Part shown: positions 17,259 to 26,800 of the stretch, in pieces
How the letters are laid out: each line of letters opens with the position of its first letter
Position numbering within the stretch: position 1 is the stretch's first letter
Source: Herpetosiphonaceae bacterium
GTDB taxonomy: Bacteria > Chloroflexota > Chloroflexia > Chloroflexales > Kallotenuaceae
Length of the DNA: 55,529 bases
Assembly (NCBI GenBank): GCA_036374795.1
Contig: DASUTC010000091.1
Span: forward strand, 1 to 55,529
Direction of reading: 5' to 3'
Notes under the pieces: generated by a model
The model's database searches: none
Told to the model about the DNA's origin: nothing
The model's input: only the letters and a program-made list of their open reading frames with translations
Program-made: the position numbers and the translations under genes

Positions 17259-17286
17259 CGCCTCCCCTGGCTAGGTGCTGAGCGCA

Positions 17287-20200
17287 TTACGGATGATCGA
17301 TCGTCAGACGGGCGGCAGTTTCAGGATCGGCCTGCTCCAGCATGTGCTGCACGACCATCACCGAAAACTCGGCGATGGTCGGAGCCTCGAATAAGCCCCG
17401 CAGCGGCAGCGACACCTGAAATTGCTCAAGCACCCGCGCGTTGATCTGTGTCGTCAGCAGCGAGTGACCGCCCAGCGCAAAGAAATTGTCGTGGATGCCG
17501 ATGCGCTCGACGCCCAGCACCTCTTCCCAGATCGCGGCGACCGCCTGCTCAAGCTCATTGCGTGGCCCGACATACGTCTGTGCCCGATCGCTCAAGGCCA
17601 GATGCGGCACCGGCAGTGCCTGTCGGTCGACTTTTCCGCTGGCGGTCAGGGGGAAGGCGTTGAGCGGCACCACGATCGACGGGATCATATAGTCGGGCAG
17701 CTTGCCGCCCACAAAGCGCTGAAGCTCCTCCACGACGATGCTCTGGTGCGGCTGCGGGATAACATACGCAGTTAAACGCTGGTCGGGGTGCCTGCCCGCG
17801 GGCGCTGCGTCGTCGCGCACCATGACGACGGCATCCTGCACCGCTGGATGCTGCCGCAGCACCGCCTCGATCTGCCCCAGCTCGATCCGAAAGCCGCGCA
17901 GCTTGACCTGATGATCGACCCGCCCCAGGTACTCGATCGTGCCATCGGGCTGGTAGCGCGCCAGATCTCCGGTGCGGTAGAGCCGTGATCCAGGGGCGGC
18001 GCTGAACGGATCGGGGATGAAGCGCTCAGCCGTGAGATCCGCGCGCCGCACATAGCCGCGCGCCAGGCTGACGCCGCCGATGTACAGCTCACCGGCAATG
18101 CCGATCGGCACCGGCTGAAGCGCGCGATCCAGAATATACGCCCGGACGTTCCAGATAGGCCGTCCGATCGGGACAAGCGCCTGATCGGTCTGGCGCTGGC
18201 ACTGCCAGACGATGACCTGGATCGTCGTCTCGGTCGGGCCGTACAGATTGTACAGATCCGCCGGAAGGCGGTCGAAGCAGCGCTGTTGCAGGTCGAGCGC
18301 CAGCGCCTCGCCGCCGCAGAAGACCCGCTTGAGACTGGTGCAGGAGCGGATCAGCGGCTCTTCCAGCAGCAGGTGCAGCATCGCCGGGACGAGCTGCAGG
18401 ATCGTGATCCGGCGCTCGATGACCGTCCTGACCAGATAGGTGCTATCCTGCTGCTTGCCCGGCTCGGCCACGACCAGGCACGCTCCGGCAAGCAGCGGCG
18501 CGTAAAACTCCCAGACGGATGCGTCGAAGCTGCACACGGTCTTCTGCAACACGCGATCATCGGTCGTCAGCGGCAGCTCGGCCTGCATCCAGAGCATGTG
18601 GTTGCACAGCCCGCGATGCGTGATCATCACGCCTTTTGGCACGCCCGTGGAGCCGGAGGTGTAGAGCACATAGGCCAGGTGGTCGGGCGCTCCGGCATGC
18701 TGCGGCGGCGTCGCCTGCTCCCGCGCGATCGTCGTCCAGTCGGCATCGATACGCACAACACGACCGTCGAAGGCCGGGAGTCGCTCGGCGAGGTGCTGCT
18801 GCGTGAGCAGCACGCTGATCGCGGCATTGTCGATCACGAAGGCCAGATACTCCGAGGGATGCGACGGCTCAAGCGGCACGTACGCGCCACCGGCTTTGAG
18901 CGTGCCCAGCAGCGCAATCACCAGATCCAGCGAGCGCTCGACATGGATGCCGACCAGGACATCGGGGCCGACGCCCTGCCGCATCAGGTGGTGCGCGAGC
19001 TGATTAGCGCGGGCATTCAACTCGGCATAGGTCAGGCGCTGGTCGCCATACTCGACGGCGACCGCGTCTGGAGTGCGCGCGGCCTGCGCCTCGAACAGAT
19101 CATGCAGCAGCAAATCAGGCTCCACGTCGACCGTCGTGCGGTTGAAGTCGGAGAGCAGCCGCTGGCGCTCGCTCGCGCCGAGCAGCGCCAGCCGGTCGAT
19201 CAGGAGCTGCGGCGCGTGCAGCGCATGATGCAGGAGCGTCTGGTACTGCTCGGCGAGGACCGCGAGATGCTCCTGATTCAAGAGCCGGGCATCGTAGTGG
19301 AAGTCGCAGACGATCGTATCGGCCTCGCGGCGACAGGCCAGCTTGATCTTGAATTGATGGGTACAGGCTGCGTAGCGCTCCAGGGAGCACGTCACGTCCG
19401 CACCGGACTCACACAGCGCGGCGTCGTCGAACGAGAAGCAGACCGGGAAGAAGGGCGGCTGCTCGCCGTCAGCGGCGTCCGGCAGCACGGTATCCCAGGT
19501 AAAATACTCCTGCCACTCGTTGTGCTCATGCCAGATCCGCCCGACCTCATCCAGCGCCTGTTGAAAGGTCGTGCTCGCGTCTCGCTCAAAGGAAAGCGGC
19601 AGGTCCCTGGCAAACAGCCCGATCGCCTGCTCAAGCTCCTCATACTTGCGCCCGTCGCTGGCGATGCCCAGCGTAAGCCGCGATTGTGGAATATGCCGTC
19701 CCAGCAGCACGATCCAGGCTGTCAGCAGCAGCATCGACGTATCGGCTGGATGCGCGTCAAGCTGCGCGGCGAGCGACTGATCCAGCGTGGAGTGATAGAC
19801 CTGGAGATCGAAGCCGCCCGCCGCGCCCTGCCGACGCTCGAACGCCAGACGCATGCCCGGCAGCGCCTCAAGGTGGGAGCGCTCGCGCCAGAATTGCTTG
19901 CCAACCTCGGCATCGGCGACCTCAAGCAATTCGTTTTGCCACTCGGCAATATCGGCGTACTGGAGCGGCTCGTCGTCGAGCGCGCCGCCCTCGACCGATG
20001 CCGCGTACGAGCGCACGATCTCAGCGACCAGATGGCGGAGCGATGCCAGATCAGCGCACAGCGCCGGGAGGCTGATCACCAGGCAGTGCTTGACGGGCGA
20101 GCATATCACCAGCGTACAGCGCGTCACGGGACCCTGCGCCAGATCGAATGGTCGTTGCAGCAGCTCATCAAAGACCTGCCAGATCTGCCGCGCCTGCGCT

Positions 20201-20487
20201 TCGGGCACGTGCTGCTGGATGTCGATCGCCTCCCAGGTCAGCAGATCCTCGCCAATCACCTGAAGCGGGATCGTCATCCCCGCCAGCGCGCGAAAGGTTG
20301 TCCGCAGGATCTCGAAGCGCTGAACCACGCTGTCGCAGGACTGGCGGAGGCGCGCCCGATCGAGCGGCCCGTCGATCTGTACCGCACACTGGGACCGAAA
20401 GGGCACAGCACGCCCGGCTTGCTGCAACAGCCAGACCTGTTTCTGCTGCGGCGAAACCCGTACACCTGCAATCGAATCAAGGGTCAT
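17287..20487 (-). CDS. NRPS module with degenerate C domain: C*-A-PCP, predicted Gln-like residue
   Basis: A protein of 1066 residues. The N-terminal domain (~10-430) has the condensation fold pattern (QQKQVWLLQQ, FDLAQGPV, LQYADIAEWQ) but the HHxxxDG motif is replaced by LPALCAD (~142), so the catalytic His is absent. The A domain (~460-945) is complete (YTSGSTGVPKG ~612, YGPTETT, ASGKVDR); its pocket by eye is D-A-W-Q-F-G-L-I-Q-K, close to the Gln code DAWQFGLIDK that I recall, with Gln instead of Asp at 331. The PCP has LGGHSL (~1007). The preceding NRPS protein ends in an intact extra C domain that could make the bond this module cannot. The dioxygenase and carbamoyltransferase genes lie immediately upstream, so the degenerate domain may instead be a docking platform. 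AAGGAG lies 11 bases before the ATG. Confidence 0.88.
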   Translation of the reverse strand: MTLDSIAGVRVSPQQKQVWLLQQAGRAVPFRSQCAVQIDGPLDRARLRQSCDSVVQRFEILRTTFRALAGMTIPLQVIGEDLLTWEAIDIQQHVPEAQARQIWQVFDELLQRPFDLAQGPVTRCTLVICSPVKHCLVISLPALCADLASLRHLVAEIVRSYAASVEGGALDDEPLQYADIAEWQNELLEVADAEVGKQFWRERSHLEALPGMRLAFERRQGAAGGFDLQVYHSTLDQSLAAQLDAHPADTSMLLLTAWIVLLGRHIPQSRLTLGIASDGRKYEELEQAIGLFARDLPLSFERDASTTFQQALDEVGRIWHEHNEWQEYFTWDTVLPDAADGEQPPFFPVCFSFDDAALCESGADVTCSLERYAACTHQFKIKLACRREADTIVCDFHYDARLLNQEHLAVLAEQYQTLLHHALHAPQLLIDRLALLGASERQRLLSDFNRTTVDVEPDLLLHDLFEAQAARTPDAVAVEYGDQRLTYAELNARANQLAHHLMRQGVGPDVLVGIHVERSLDLVIALLGTLKAGGAYVPLEPSHPSEYLAFVIDNAAISVLLTQQHLAERLPAFDGRVVRIDADWTTIAREQATPPQHAGAPDHLAYVLYTSGSTGVPKGVMITHRGLCNHMLWMQAELPLTTDDRVLQKTVCSFDASVWEFYAPLLAGACLVVAEPGKQQDSTYLVRTVIERRITILQLVPAMLHLLLEEPLIRSCTSLKRVFCGGEALALDLQQRCFDRLPADLYNLYGPTETTIQVIVWQCQRQTDQALVPIGRPIWNVRAYILDRALQPVPIGIAGELYIGGVSLARGYVRRADLTAERFIPDPFSAAPGSRLYRTGDLARYQPDGTIEYLGRVDHQVKLRGFRIELGQIEAVLRQHPAVQDAVVMVRDDAAPAGRHPDQRLTAYVIPQPHQSIVVEELQRFVGGKLPDYMIPSIVVPLNAFPLTASGKVDRQALPVPHLALSDRAQTYVGPRNELEQAVAAIWEEVLGVERIGIHDNFFALGGHSLLTTQINARVLEQFQVSLPLRGLFEAPTIAEFSVMVVQHMLEQADPETAARLTIDHP

Positions 20488-20564
20488 GTCTACGGTTCTC
20501 CTTCAGTGAGGTCGTGTAGGGCGCGGACGAGCACGGCGCGGCATATGTCGGCACACGCCCCGTG

Positions 20565-22742
20565 CTAGATCAGCGAAATATCGATCTCTTCTTGCCAGGC
20601 GTTGAGCCAGCGCCGGAGCTGCTGCCCGTCGTCTTTCGGTGGAACGTTCGAGCGATGCCAGACCAGGAAGGCCTGTTTGTCGGCACCGACCAGGAAGAGC
20701 GCGTGCATGCCTTTCGAGCGCTTCAGCGTTTGTAGCGCCTGCGCGGGCGTCTGCACGATCGGGCTGCCGACGTTGAGCGACGTGTTGACCGATACCTCGA
20801 CGCCGACGCGCCGCCCCATCGCTTTGAGATAGGCGTAGGCCAGCGGATCGATCTCAGGGCGGACGATCTGCACGCGCGCGGTGCCGTCCTTGTGGACCAC
20901 CGCCGGGATCAGATGCGCGCTTTCTGGTCGCGCCCGCACGGTCAGGACCATGTAGTTGTAGGCGTTGTAGTTATCGCAGGCGGCACCCGGCGATAGCTCA
21001 AACAGGTGATGAGCCGCCTGATAGGTTGCCATCGGCGCCAGCGGTCGCACGGCCTCGCGGAATTTGACGAGCTGATTCAAGATGGTGCGGATCTCCGCGT
21101 TGCAGGGATTGGCAAGGATCGAGCGATGCCCCAGCGCGCGCGGACCCGTCTCGGCCACGCCCTGGAACAGCCCGATCACGCCATTCTTGGAGACGATGTA
21201 GGCCATCAGATCGGCGATCACGCCGCGCCGTCCCACATCCGAGAGATTGCCCAGCCGAAGACAGCCGAGATCGCCGACGCTCTCTAGCGCCTGCTCGATC
21301 GCCGCGCTCGACGCCGGAATGCCGCAGTAGAAGGCATGGCGCAGCGGCTCGCCCGGAGGCGCGCCATTCGCCATCGCAACATGATAGGCCGCGCCCATCG
21401 GCGTCCCCGCATCGCCCGGCGTGGGCGGCACCCACAGATGCAGCCGCGTATTGTTGCATCCCAGGTAGCGCTCGTAGTAGTGCTCGTCGAAGTGCTCAAG
21501 CAGCTTCATGTTGGCAAGGCAGTTGAGCGCGGTGCCGCCGGTCAGCACCAGCTTATTGCTGCCGGTTGTGCGGATCAGATGGCCCACGATATGAAAGAGC
21601 ACATCCTCGAAGAGCATCTGTGTCGCGGCGGCCTTATCCACCCGATCGCGCGTAATCTCGGCATGCTGCACGTCCTCGACATTCAGGATCGCGTCGGGAT
21701 TCCACATATCTTTGCGGGCGATCGGCTCTCCCAGGATCTCCTTGAGCATCGGCGTGTACGGGCGATGCACGCTGCGATGCCAGTTTGCCAGCGCCCGGTT
21801 GAGATAGATCTGCCCGTTATTGCCGAAATAGACCAGTTGCCGGAGCTGGCGATAGTAGGGATTGGTCAGGCGATCGTTGTTGCCCCAGGCTGCCGCGCCC
21901 ATGTAGCGCCCTTCGCTGCTCAGCTCCGTCCAGCCGCCCTGTGTCGAGCTGATACACGAGTAGAGCAGGCCGAGCGAGTCGAACATGCTCCGGTTGTCGT
22001 ACAGCAGCTTGACGCGCCCGTGCTGGGCCATGTACAGCGAGATCGCGTTATCATCGCCAGCGCCGTCGATCACCGTGATGATCACCGGCTCCGCGCTGCG
22101 GGCAAATGGCGAGGCCGCAAGGGAAAAGTACGCATGGTTATCGTGGTGGCGCGCGCCGATGATCGGAAACGGCTTGCTCATGCCGAACTGCTCGCCCAGC
22201 GCCCTGGGACCGCTGAAGAACTTGAGAAAGCGCTGCGTAATCAGATCGCCGTCGCTGTCCTCCTGGGTCAGCAGCAGCGGCAGGCTGGCCGGTCCTTCTT
22301 CCAGAATCGCGCGTGGCGAGCAGCAGCGCACAATATCGAAGGTCGCGATACAGGCATGAATATCAGCAGGACCGATCCCAAGCTGCGCCATCTGCTCGCG
22401 CAGGACCTCGATCGATTGCTCAGGATACTTGGTGTAGTGCTTGACGCCGACAAAGCGCTCTTCCTCGTTGTTGGTAATCAGCCTGACGCCATCTTTGAGC
22501 GAAGCCGAGACGAGGCCAACGCCGCTGTTATGGGTGCAGGACGTAATACCGAGCAGATAGACCTCCGCGCCGCGCTCCAATTGCTGGCGCAGCGTCGCCA
22601 TGCGCTCCTGGGCATATCCGCTGGTCGGTAGATAAAACTGGTGGCGCTCGCCATACCGTTTCATGATCGGAAGCATGATCGCGTCGGCAAGATCGCCAAG
22701 CCACGGTCGCGCTGCCCCATAAACCCCAAACTTGCGTGCCAT
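20565..22742 (-). CDS. O-carbamoyltransferase, NodU/CmcH family
   Basis: About 725 residues, the usual two-part layout: an N-terminal Kae1-like domain with conserved HHDNHAYFS (~200) and GGTALN, and a C-terminal YrdC-like part with ETGPRALGHRSIL and NTSLNV. The family makes carbamoyl adenylate from carbamoyl phosphate and ATP, then carbamoylates a hydroxyl (as in nodulation factor, cephamycin and novobiocin pathways). The acceptor here is probably a hydroxyl made by the neighbouring dioxygenase or the P450, or a beta-hydroxyl from a KR domain. The start is set at ATG 22742, with GGAAGG seven bases upstream; an in-frame GTG at 22763 would overlap the previous stop as GTGA. No sign of truncation or missing motifs. 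Confidence 0.9.
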   Translation of the reverse strand: MARKFGVYGAARPWLGDLADAIMLPIMKRYGERHQFYLPTSGYAQERMATLRQQLERGAEVYLLGITSCTHNSGVGLVSASLKDGVRLITNNEEERFVGVKHYTKYPEQSIEVLREQMAQLGIGPADIHACIATFDIVRCCSPRAILEEGPASLPLLLTQEDSDGDLITQRFLKFFSGPRALGEQFGMSKPFPIIGARHHDNHAYFSLAASPFARSAEPVIITVIDGAGDDNAISLYMAQHGRVKLLYDNRSMFDSLGLLYSCISSTQGGWTELSSEGRYMGAAAWGNNDRLTNPYYRQLRQLVYFGNNGQIYLNRALANWHRSVHRPYTPMLKEILGEPIARKDMWNPDAILNVEDVQHAEITRDRVDKAAATQMLFEDVLFHIVGHLIRTTGSNKLVLTGGTALNCLANMKLLEHFDEHYYERYLGCNNTRLHLWVPPTPGDAGTPMGAAYHVAMANGAPPGEPLRHAFYCGIPASSAAIEQALESVGDLGCLRLGNLSDVGRRGVIADLMAYIVSKNGVIGLFQGVAETGPRALGHRSILANPCNAEIRTILNQLVKFREAVRPLAPMATYQAAHHLFELSPGAACDNYNAYNYMVLTVRARPESAHLIPAVVHKDGTARVQIVRPEIDPLAYAYLKAMGRRVGVEVSVNTSLNVGSPIVQTPAQALQTLKRSKGMHALFLVGADKQAFLVWHRSNVPPKDDGQQLRRWLNAWQEEIDISLI

Positions 22743-22759
22743 TCGCTGCCTTCCACCCC

Positions 22760-23821
22760 TCACGAAATCGCGACATCGTCCCAGCTACAGGGAGCGGACA
22801 TGCCCACAACCACTTTACGCGGGCCGCTATAGGGCGCGCGTCCATGCGCCACCAGCAGGTTATCCAGCATCAGCAGATCGCCCTGCTGCCACGGAAAGGC
22901 GATCGTCTCTTGCTCGTGAATCGCGCGCAGCTCGTCGAGCACCTCAGGCTCGATCGGCGAGCCGTCGCCGTAATAGGTGTTGGTCGGTAGATCATCTTCG
23001 CCATACTCGATCAGCAGCGCCTCGCGGATCGTCGGCTCAAGCGTCGAGATATGGAAGAAGGTCGCGTGGTTGAACCAGACTAGCTCCTGCGTGCGTGGAT
23101 GTTTCGCCACGGCTCGGCAGACCTGCCGCGTGCGCAGGCGGCCCCGCTCGCGCCACTCCACCTGCGTGCCGACCTGCTGGCAGTAGCGCTCGACTTCGGC
23201 TTTATCGGTGGTATGAAAGACCTCCTGCCACGGTAGCCCGAAGCCATCGCCGAAGTTGCGGACCAGCATCCAGCCCTTTTCCATGAACTTCTCGCGAATC
23301 CTGGGATCGAGCCGTTGATAGACCCGGCGCATATCGGCGATCGGCGTTTCTCCCTGCTGCTCGGCTGGCTTCAGGCAGAGAAAGAAAATGTTGGTCGGGA
23401 AGCTATGCCGATACGCCAGCTCGTTGTGCAAGAAAATGCGCTGATAGGCCGGGTAGTCGGTCGAGGTGTAGATGTTGTCGCTCAGCTTCGTACGCGGCGA
23501 TGCGCCCTCATGGTATTCCATCGGCGCGCCGCCGACCGCCGTGATGAACTGGTTGAACTGCTCAAGCGTCTGCATATGGTCGAAACTGCGGAATAAAATA
23601 CCGCCATGCAGCGCGAGCTTGTCCTCGATCAAGGATCGGCTATTCTGAATCCACTCGATCAGGTTCAGCTTGTCGATCGCGGGCTGCACCACGAGCGGAA
23701 GCTGCGACGCGCCGCTCAGCGGCTCCATCCGCACGAGCGATTCGCTCGATGTGGTGATGGTCTTACGCTTGATCGCGCTCAGCGAGCCCAGGCTGCGCTT
23801 TGGATTGCCGGAGTCGGTCAT
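22760..23821 (-). CDS. Fe(II)/2-oxoglutarate dioxygenase, TauD/SyrP-like
   Basis: A 353-residue soluble enzyme. The iron ligands appear as HNE (~130, the H-x-E form common in SyrP-like enzymes) and the distal His in VAHGR (~324), followed by the Arg of PRKVVVG as probable 2-oxoglutarate ligand. WFNHATFFH (~245) and QQGDLLMLDN are also typical of the group. SyrP relatives hydroxylate carrier-bound residues, often at the beta carbon. The ATG overlaps the stop of the preceding NRPS gene as ATGA, so translation is coupled, and it precedes the carbamoyltransferase. The likely pair chemistry is hydroxylation followed by carbamoylation of a residue loaded on a neighbouring module. The exact substrate is not visible from sequence. 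Confidence 0.88.
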   Translation of the reverse strand: MTDSGNPKRSLGSLSAIKRKTITTSSESLVRMEPLSGASQLPLVVQPAIDKLNLIEWIQNSRSLIEDKLALHGGILFRSFDHMQTLEQFNQFITAVGGAPMEYHEGASPRTKLSDNIYTSTDYPAYQRIFLHNELAYRHSFPTNIFFLCLKPAEQQGETPIADMRRVYQRLDPRIREKFMEKGWMLVRNFGDGFGLPWQEVFHTTDKAEVERYCQQVGTQVEWRERGRLRTRQVCRAVAKHPRTQELVWFNHATFFHISTLEPTIREALLIEYGEDDLPTNTYYGDGSPIEPEVLDELRAIHEQETIAFPWQQGDLLMLDNLLVAHGRAPYSGPRKVVVGMSAPCSWDDVAIS

Positions 23822-26800
23822 ACCTCTTCATATCCTTTCGCTGGTGGTTGGTGCGCGCCCTGCTGCCGACGAGCGCGGAGTCGCTGAAGGTTTGCCGAGG
23901 AGAGCGCCTGCCGCGCCTGGCTGCGCTCTTCTGCCACGGCCTGATCCAGCATCGTCGTCAGCGCGCTGACCGTGCTGTCGGGACGAGCCGTGATCGCGGT
24001 GATGACGGTCTGGAAATGATTGAGCAGGCGACGAATGGTGGTGCTCTCGAACAGCTCGGTGCTATATTCAAGCGAGCCCGACAAGGAGCCGTCTCGCGGC
24101 AGGATATTCAGCAGCAGATCGAACTTCGTCGTGGCCGTATCGACGACGAGCGGCTCGGCGGTGATTCCCGCGAGGCTCAACTGGGGCATCGCGGCGGTCT
24201 GGAGCACGATCTTGACCTGGGTCAGCGGCAAGAACGTTGTGTCACGCTTCGGCAGGACTTCCTTGACCAGATACTCGAACGGAAGCTCCTGATGGGCGTA
24301 GGCGCTGAGCATGCTTTCGCGCACGCGCTGCAACAGCTCTCGAAAGGTCGGATCGCCCACGAGGTTAACGCGCAAGACGAGCTGGTTTACAAAAAACCCG
24401 ATCAGGTCTTCCGTCTGCGCCTGGAGCCGGTTGGCGGTGTCGGTGCAGATCGTCAGATCGGAGGAGCGTGTGTGCTGGTGCAGCACGCAGAGCCAGGCTG
24501 CCGTGAGCGTCATAAACAGCGTCGCCTGGCTCTGCTGGCCGAGGCGCGTCAGGGCAGCGCTCAGCTCTGCCGAGATCTCGAATGGTTGCCGCGCGCCCGC
24601 AAAGGTCGGCGCGGATGGTCGCGGTCGATCGCCCGGCAGATCATCGAGCGGCAGCCCGGCCAGCGTTTGTTTCCAGAAGGCCAGATGCGACTCAAGCACG
24701 GCGTCACGCAGCCAGTCGCGCTGCCAGATCGCGAAGTCGGCATACTGGATCAGCAGCGGCGCGAGCGGCAGCGGCGCGTGATCGCGATCGTGATCGAGAA
24801 AATAGTTGTAGAGTGTGGAAAGCTCGCGGGTGAAGACGCTCAACGACCAGCCATCGATGATGATATGGTGAAACGTCAGCAGCAGCACATAGGCCGAGTC
24901 TCCGGGCTGGAGCACCGTGTAGCGCAGCAGCGGGCCGCGCTGGAGATCAAATGGCTGCCGCGCCTCATGCGTCGCGCGGCGGGCTACTTCCGACTCATGC
25001 TGAGCCGCCGGAAGATCGCGGAGGTCGATCAGCGGCACCTCCAGATCGAGGACCGGCGCAATCACCTGATGCGGACGCCCGTGGACGGCGGTAAACGTCG
25101 TTCTCAGCGACTCGTGGCGCTGGATCAGGGCGTTGAGGCTCTGCCGCAGCGCGTCGATCTGGAGCGGCCCCGAAAGCCGCACCGCAAACGGAACGTTATA
25201 CATGGGGTTGCCCGGAAAGAGCTGATCGAGGAACCACAGGCGCTGCTGCGCGTACGACAGCGGCAGATCGCCGTCGCGTGGGAGCGGCACCAGCGCCGGT
25301 GGCAGGTGGCCGCTTTTGGCCTGCTGCGCCGCCTCGACCCGCTGCGTAAACGCGCGCAGGCTCGGAAATTCAAAAAGCGTGCGGACCGGCAGGTCGATCT
25401 TAAAGAGATCGCGCACGCGGGCGATCACCTGCGTCGCCAGGAGCGAGTGGCCGCCTAGCTCAAAGAAGCTAGCCTCGGCGCTGATCGGCGCGACGGAGAG
25501 CACACCCGCCCAGATCGTCGCGATCGTCTCCTCAAGCATCGTAAAGGGTGCCAGCGCCGGGCGCTCCTGCGAACGCGGGCTTCCTTCCAGCGGCGGCAGC
25601 GCGCGGCGGTCAACTTTGCCGTTGGGCGTCAGCGGCAACTGGTCGAGCTGCATCACATGGTTGGGCAGCATGTAGATCGGAAGCCTGGCACGCAGAAACG
25701 ACTGAAGTTCGCCGCCGGTGATCCGCTGCTCGCCGCGCGCGACGATGTAGGCGACCAGCAGCCGATCGCCGCGCTCGTCCTGCCGGATCGCGACCACGCC
25801 GTCCTGTACCGCCGGATGCTGCCGCAGCGCGGCCTCGATCTCGCCCAGCTCGATGCGATAGCCGCGCAGCTTGACCTGCTGATCGGCGCGGCCTAGAAAC
25901 TCGATGCTGCCGTCAGCGCGGTAGCGCGCCAGGTCGCCCGTCCTGTAAAGCCGCGCGCCACCCTGAGGGTCCCCGGTCTGGCTGAACGGATCGGGCACGA
26001 ACTTCTCGGCGGTCAGCGCGGGCTGATTGAGGTAGCCCCGCGCCAGGCCATCGCCGCCAAGATAGAGATCGCCGGGCACGCCGATCGGCACCGGCTGCAT
26101 GTCGGCGGCGAGCACGTGGGCCTGCGTATTGGCGATCGGATAGCCGATCGACGGCTCGCGCGCTGCGTCTCTGGGCAGCAGCGTCCCGGTCGAGTAGGTC
26201 GTGTCCTCAGTCGGGCCATACAGGTTATAGACCCGCTCGATCGTCGGGATGGCATAGAGCTGCCGGACCAGCGTGCTATGCAGCGGCTCGCCCGCGAGAT
26301 TGACCGTGCGTACCGATGCGGGCAGCCGCTCCGTGCGAACCAGCTCGGCAATCGCGGAAGGGACCGTGTTGAGCAGGGTGATCGCGGCGCTTGTCTCAGG
26401 CACGTGCAGCGGCGTCTCCGCGATGATCGCCGTACCGCCGCAGCTCAGCGGGACGAAGAGCTCAAAGACCGAAAGATCGAAGCAGATCGATGTGCCTGCC
26501 AGCACGCCTGCCAGTTCGTGCGGCGAAAAGACGGTCTTGGCCCAGGCCATCAGCGCGACCGCGCTGCGGTGAGTAATCGCGACGCCCTTGGGCCGTCCGG
26601 TGGAGCCCGACGTGTAGATCACATAGGCCAGGTGCGCGGCATCGATCGCAGCCGCAGGGTTGGTCCGAGGATAGGCCGACACGATCTCCTGGCTGGTATC
26701 CAGGCACAGCACAAACACCGCTGTCGCCGACAGCCGCTCCACAAGCGGCTGCTCGGTGATCACCGCCTCGACCTGCGCGTCGTCGAGCATCAGCCGCAGA

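Noticed and set aside
18286-20568. A 760-codon open frame on the plus strand, and similar long plus-strand frames at 23800-25458, 34158-35720, 35724-36998 and 38091-39473
   Set aside because: They lie exactly opposite well-supported NRPS/PKS domains, have Arg/Gln/His-rich nonsense compositions and no family motifs. They are mirror frames caused by GC-rich codon use.
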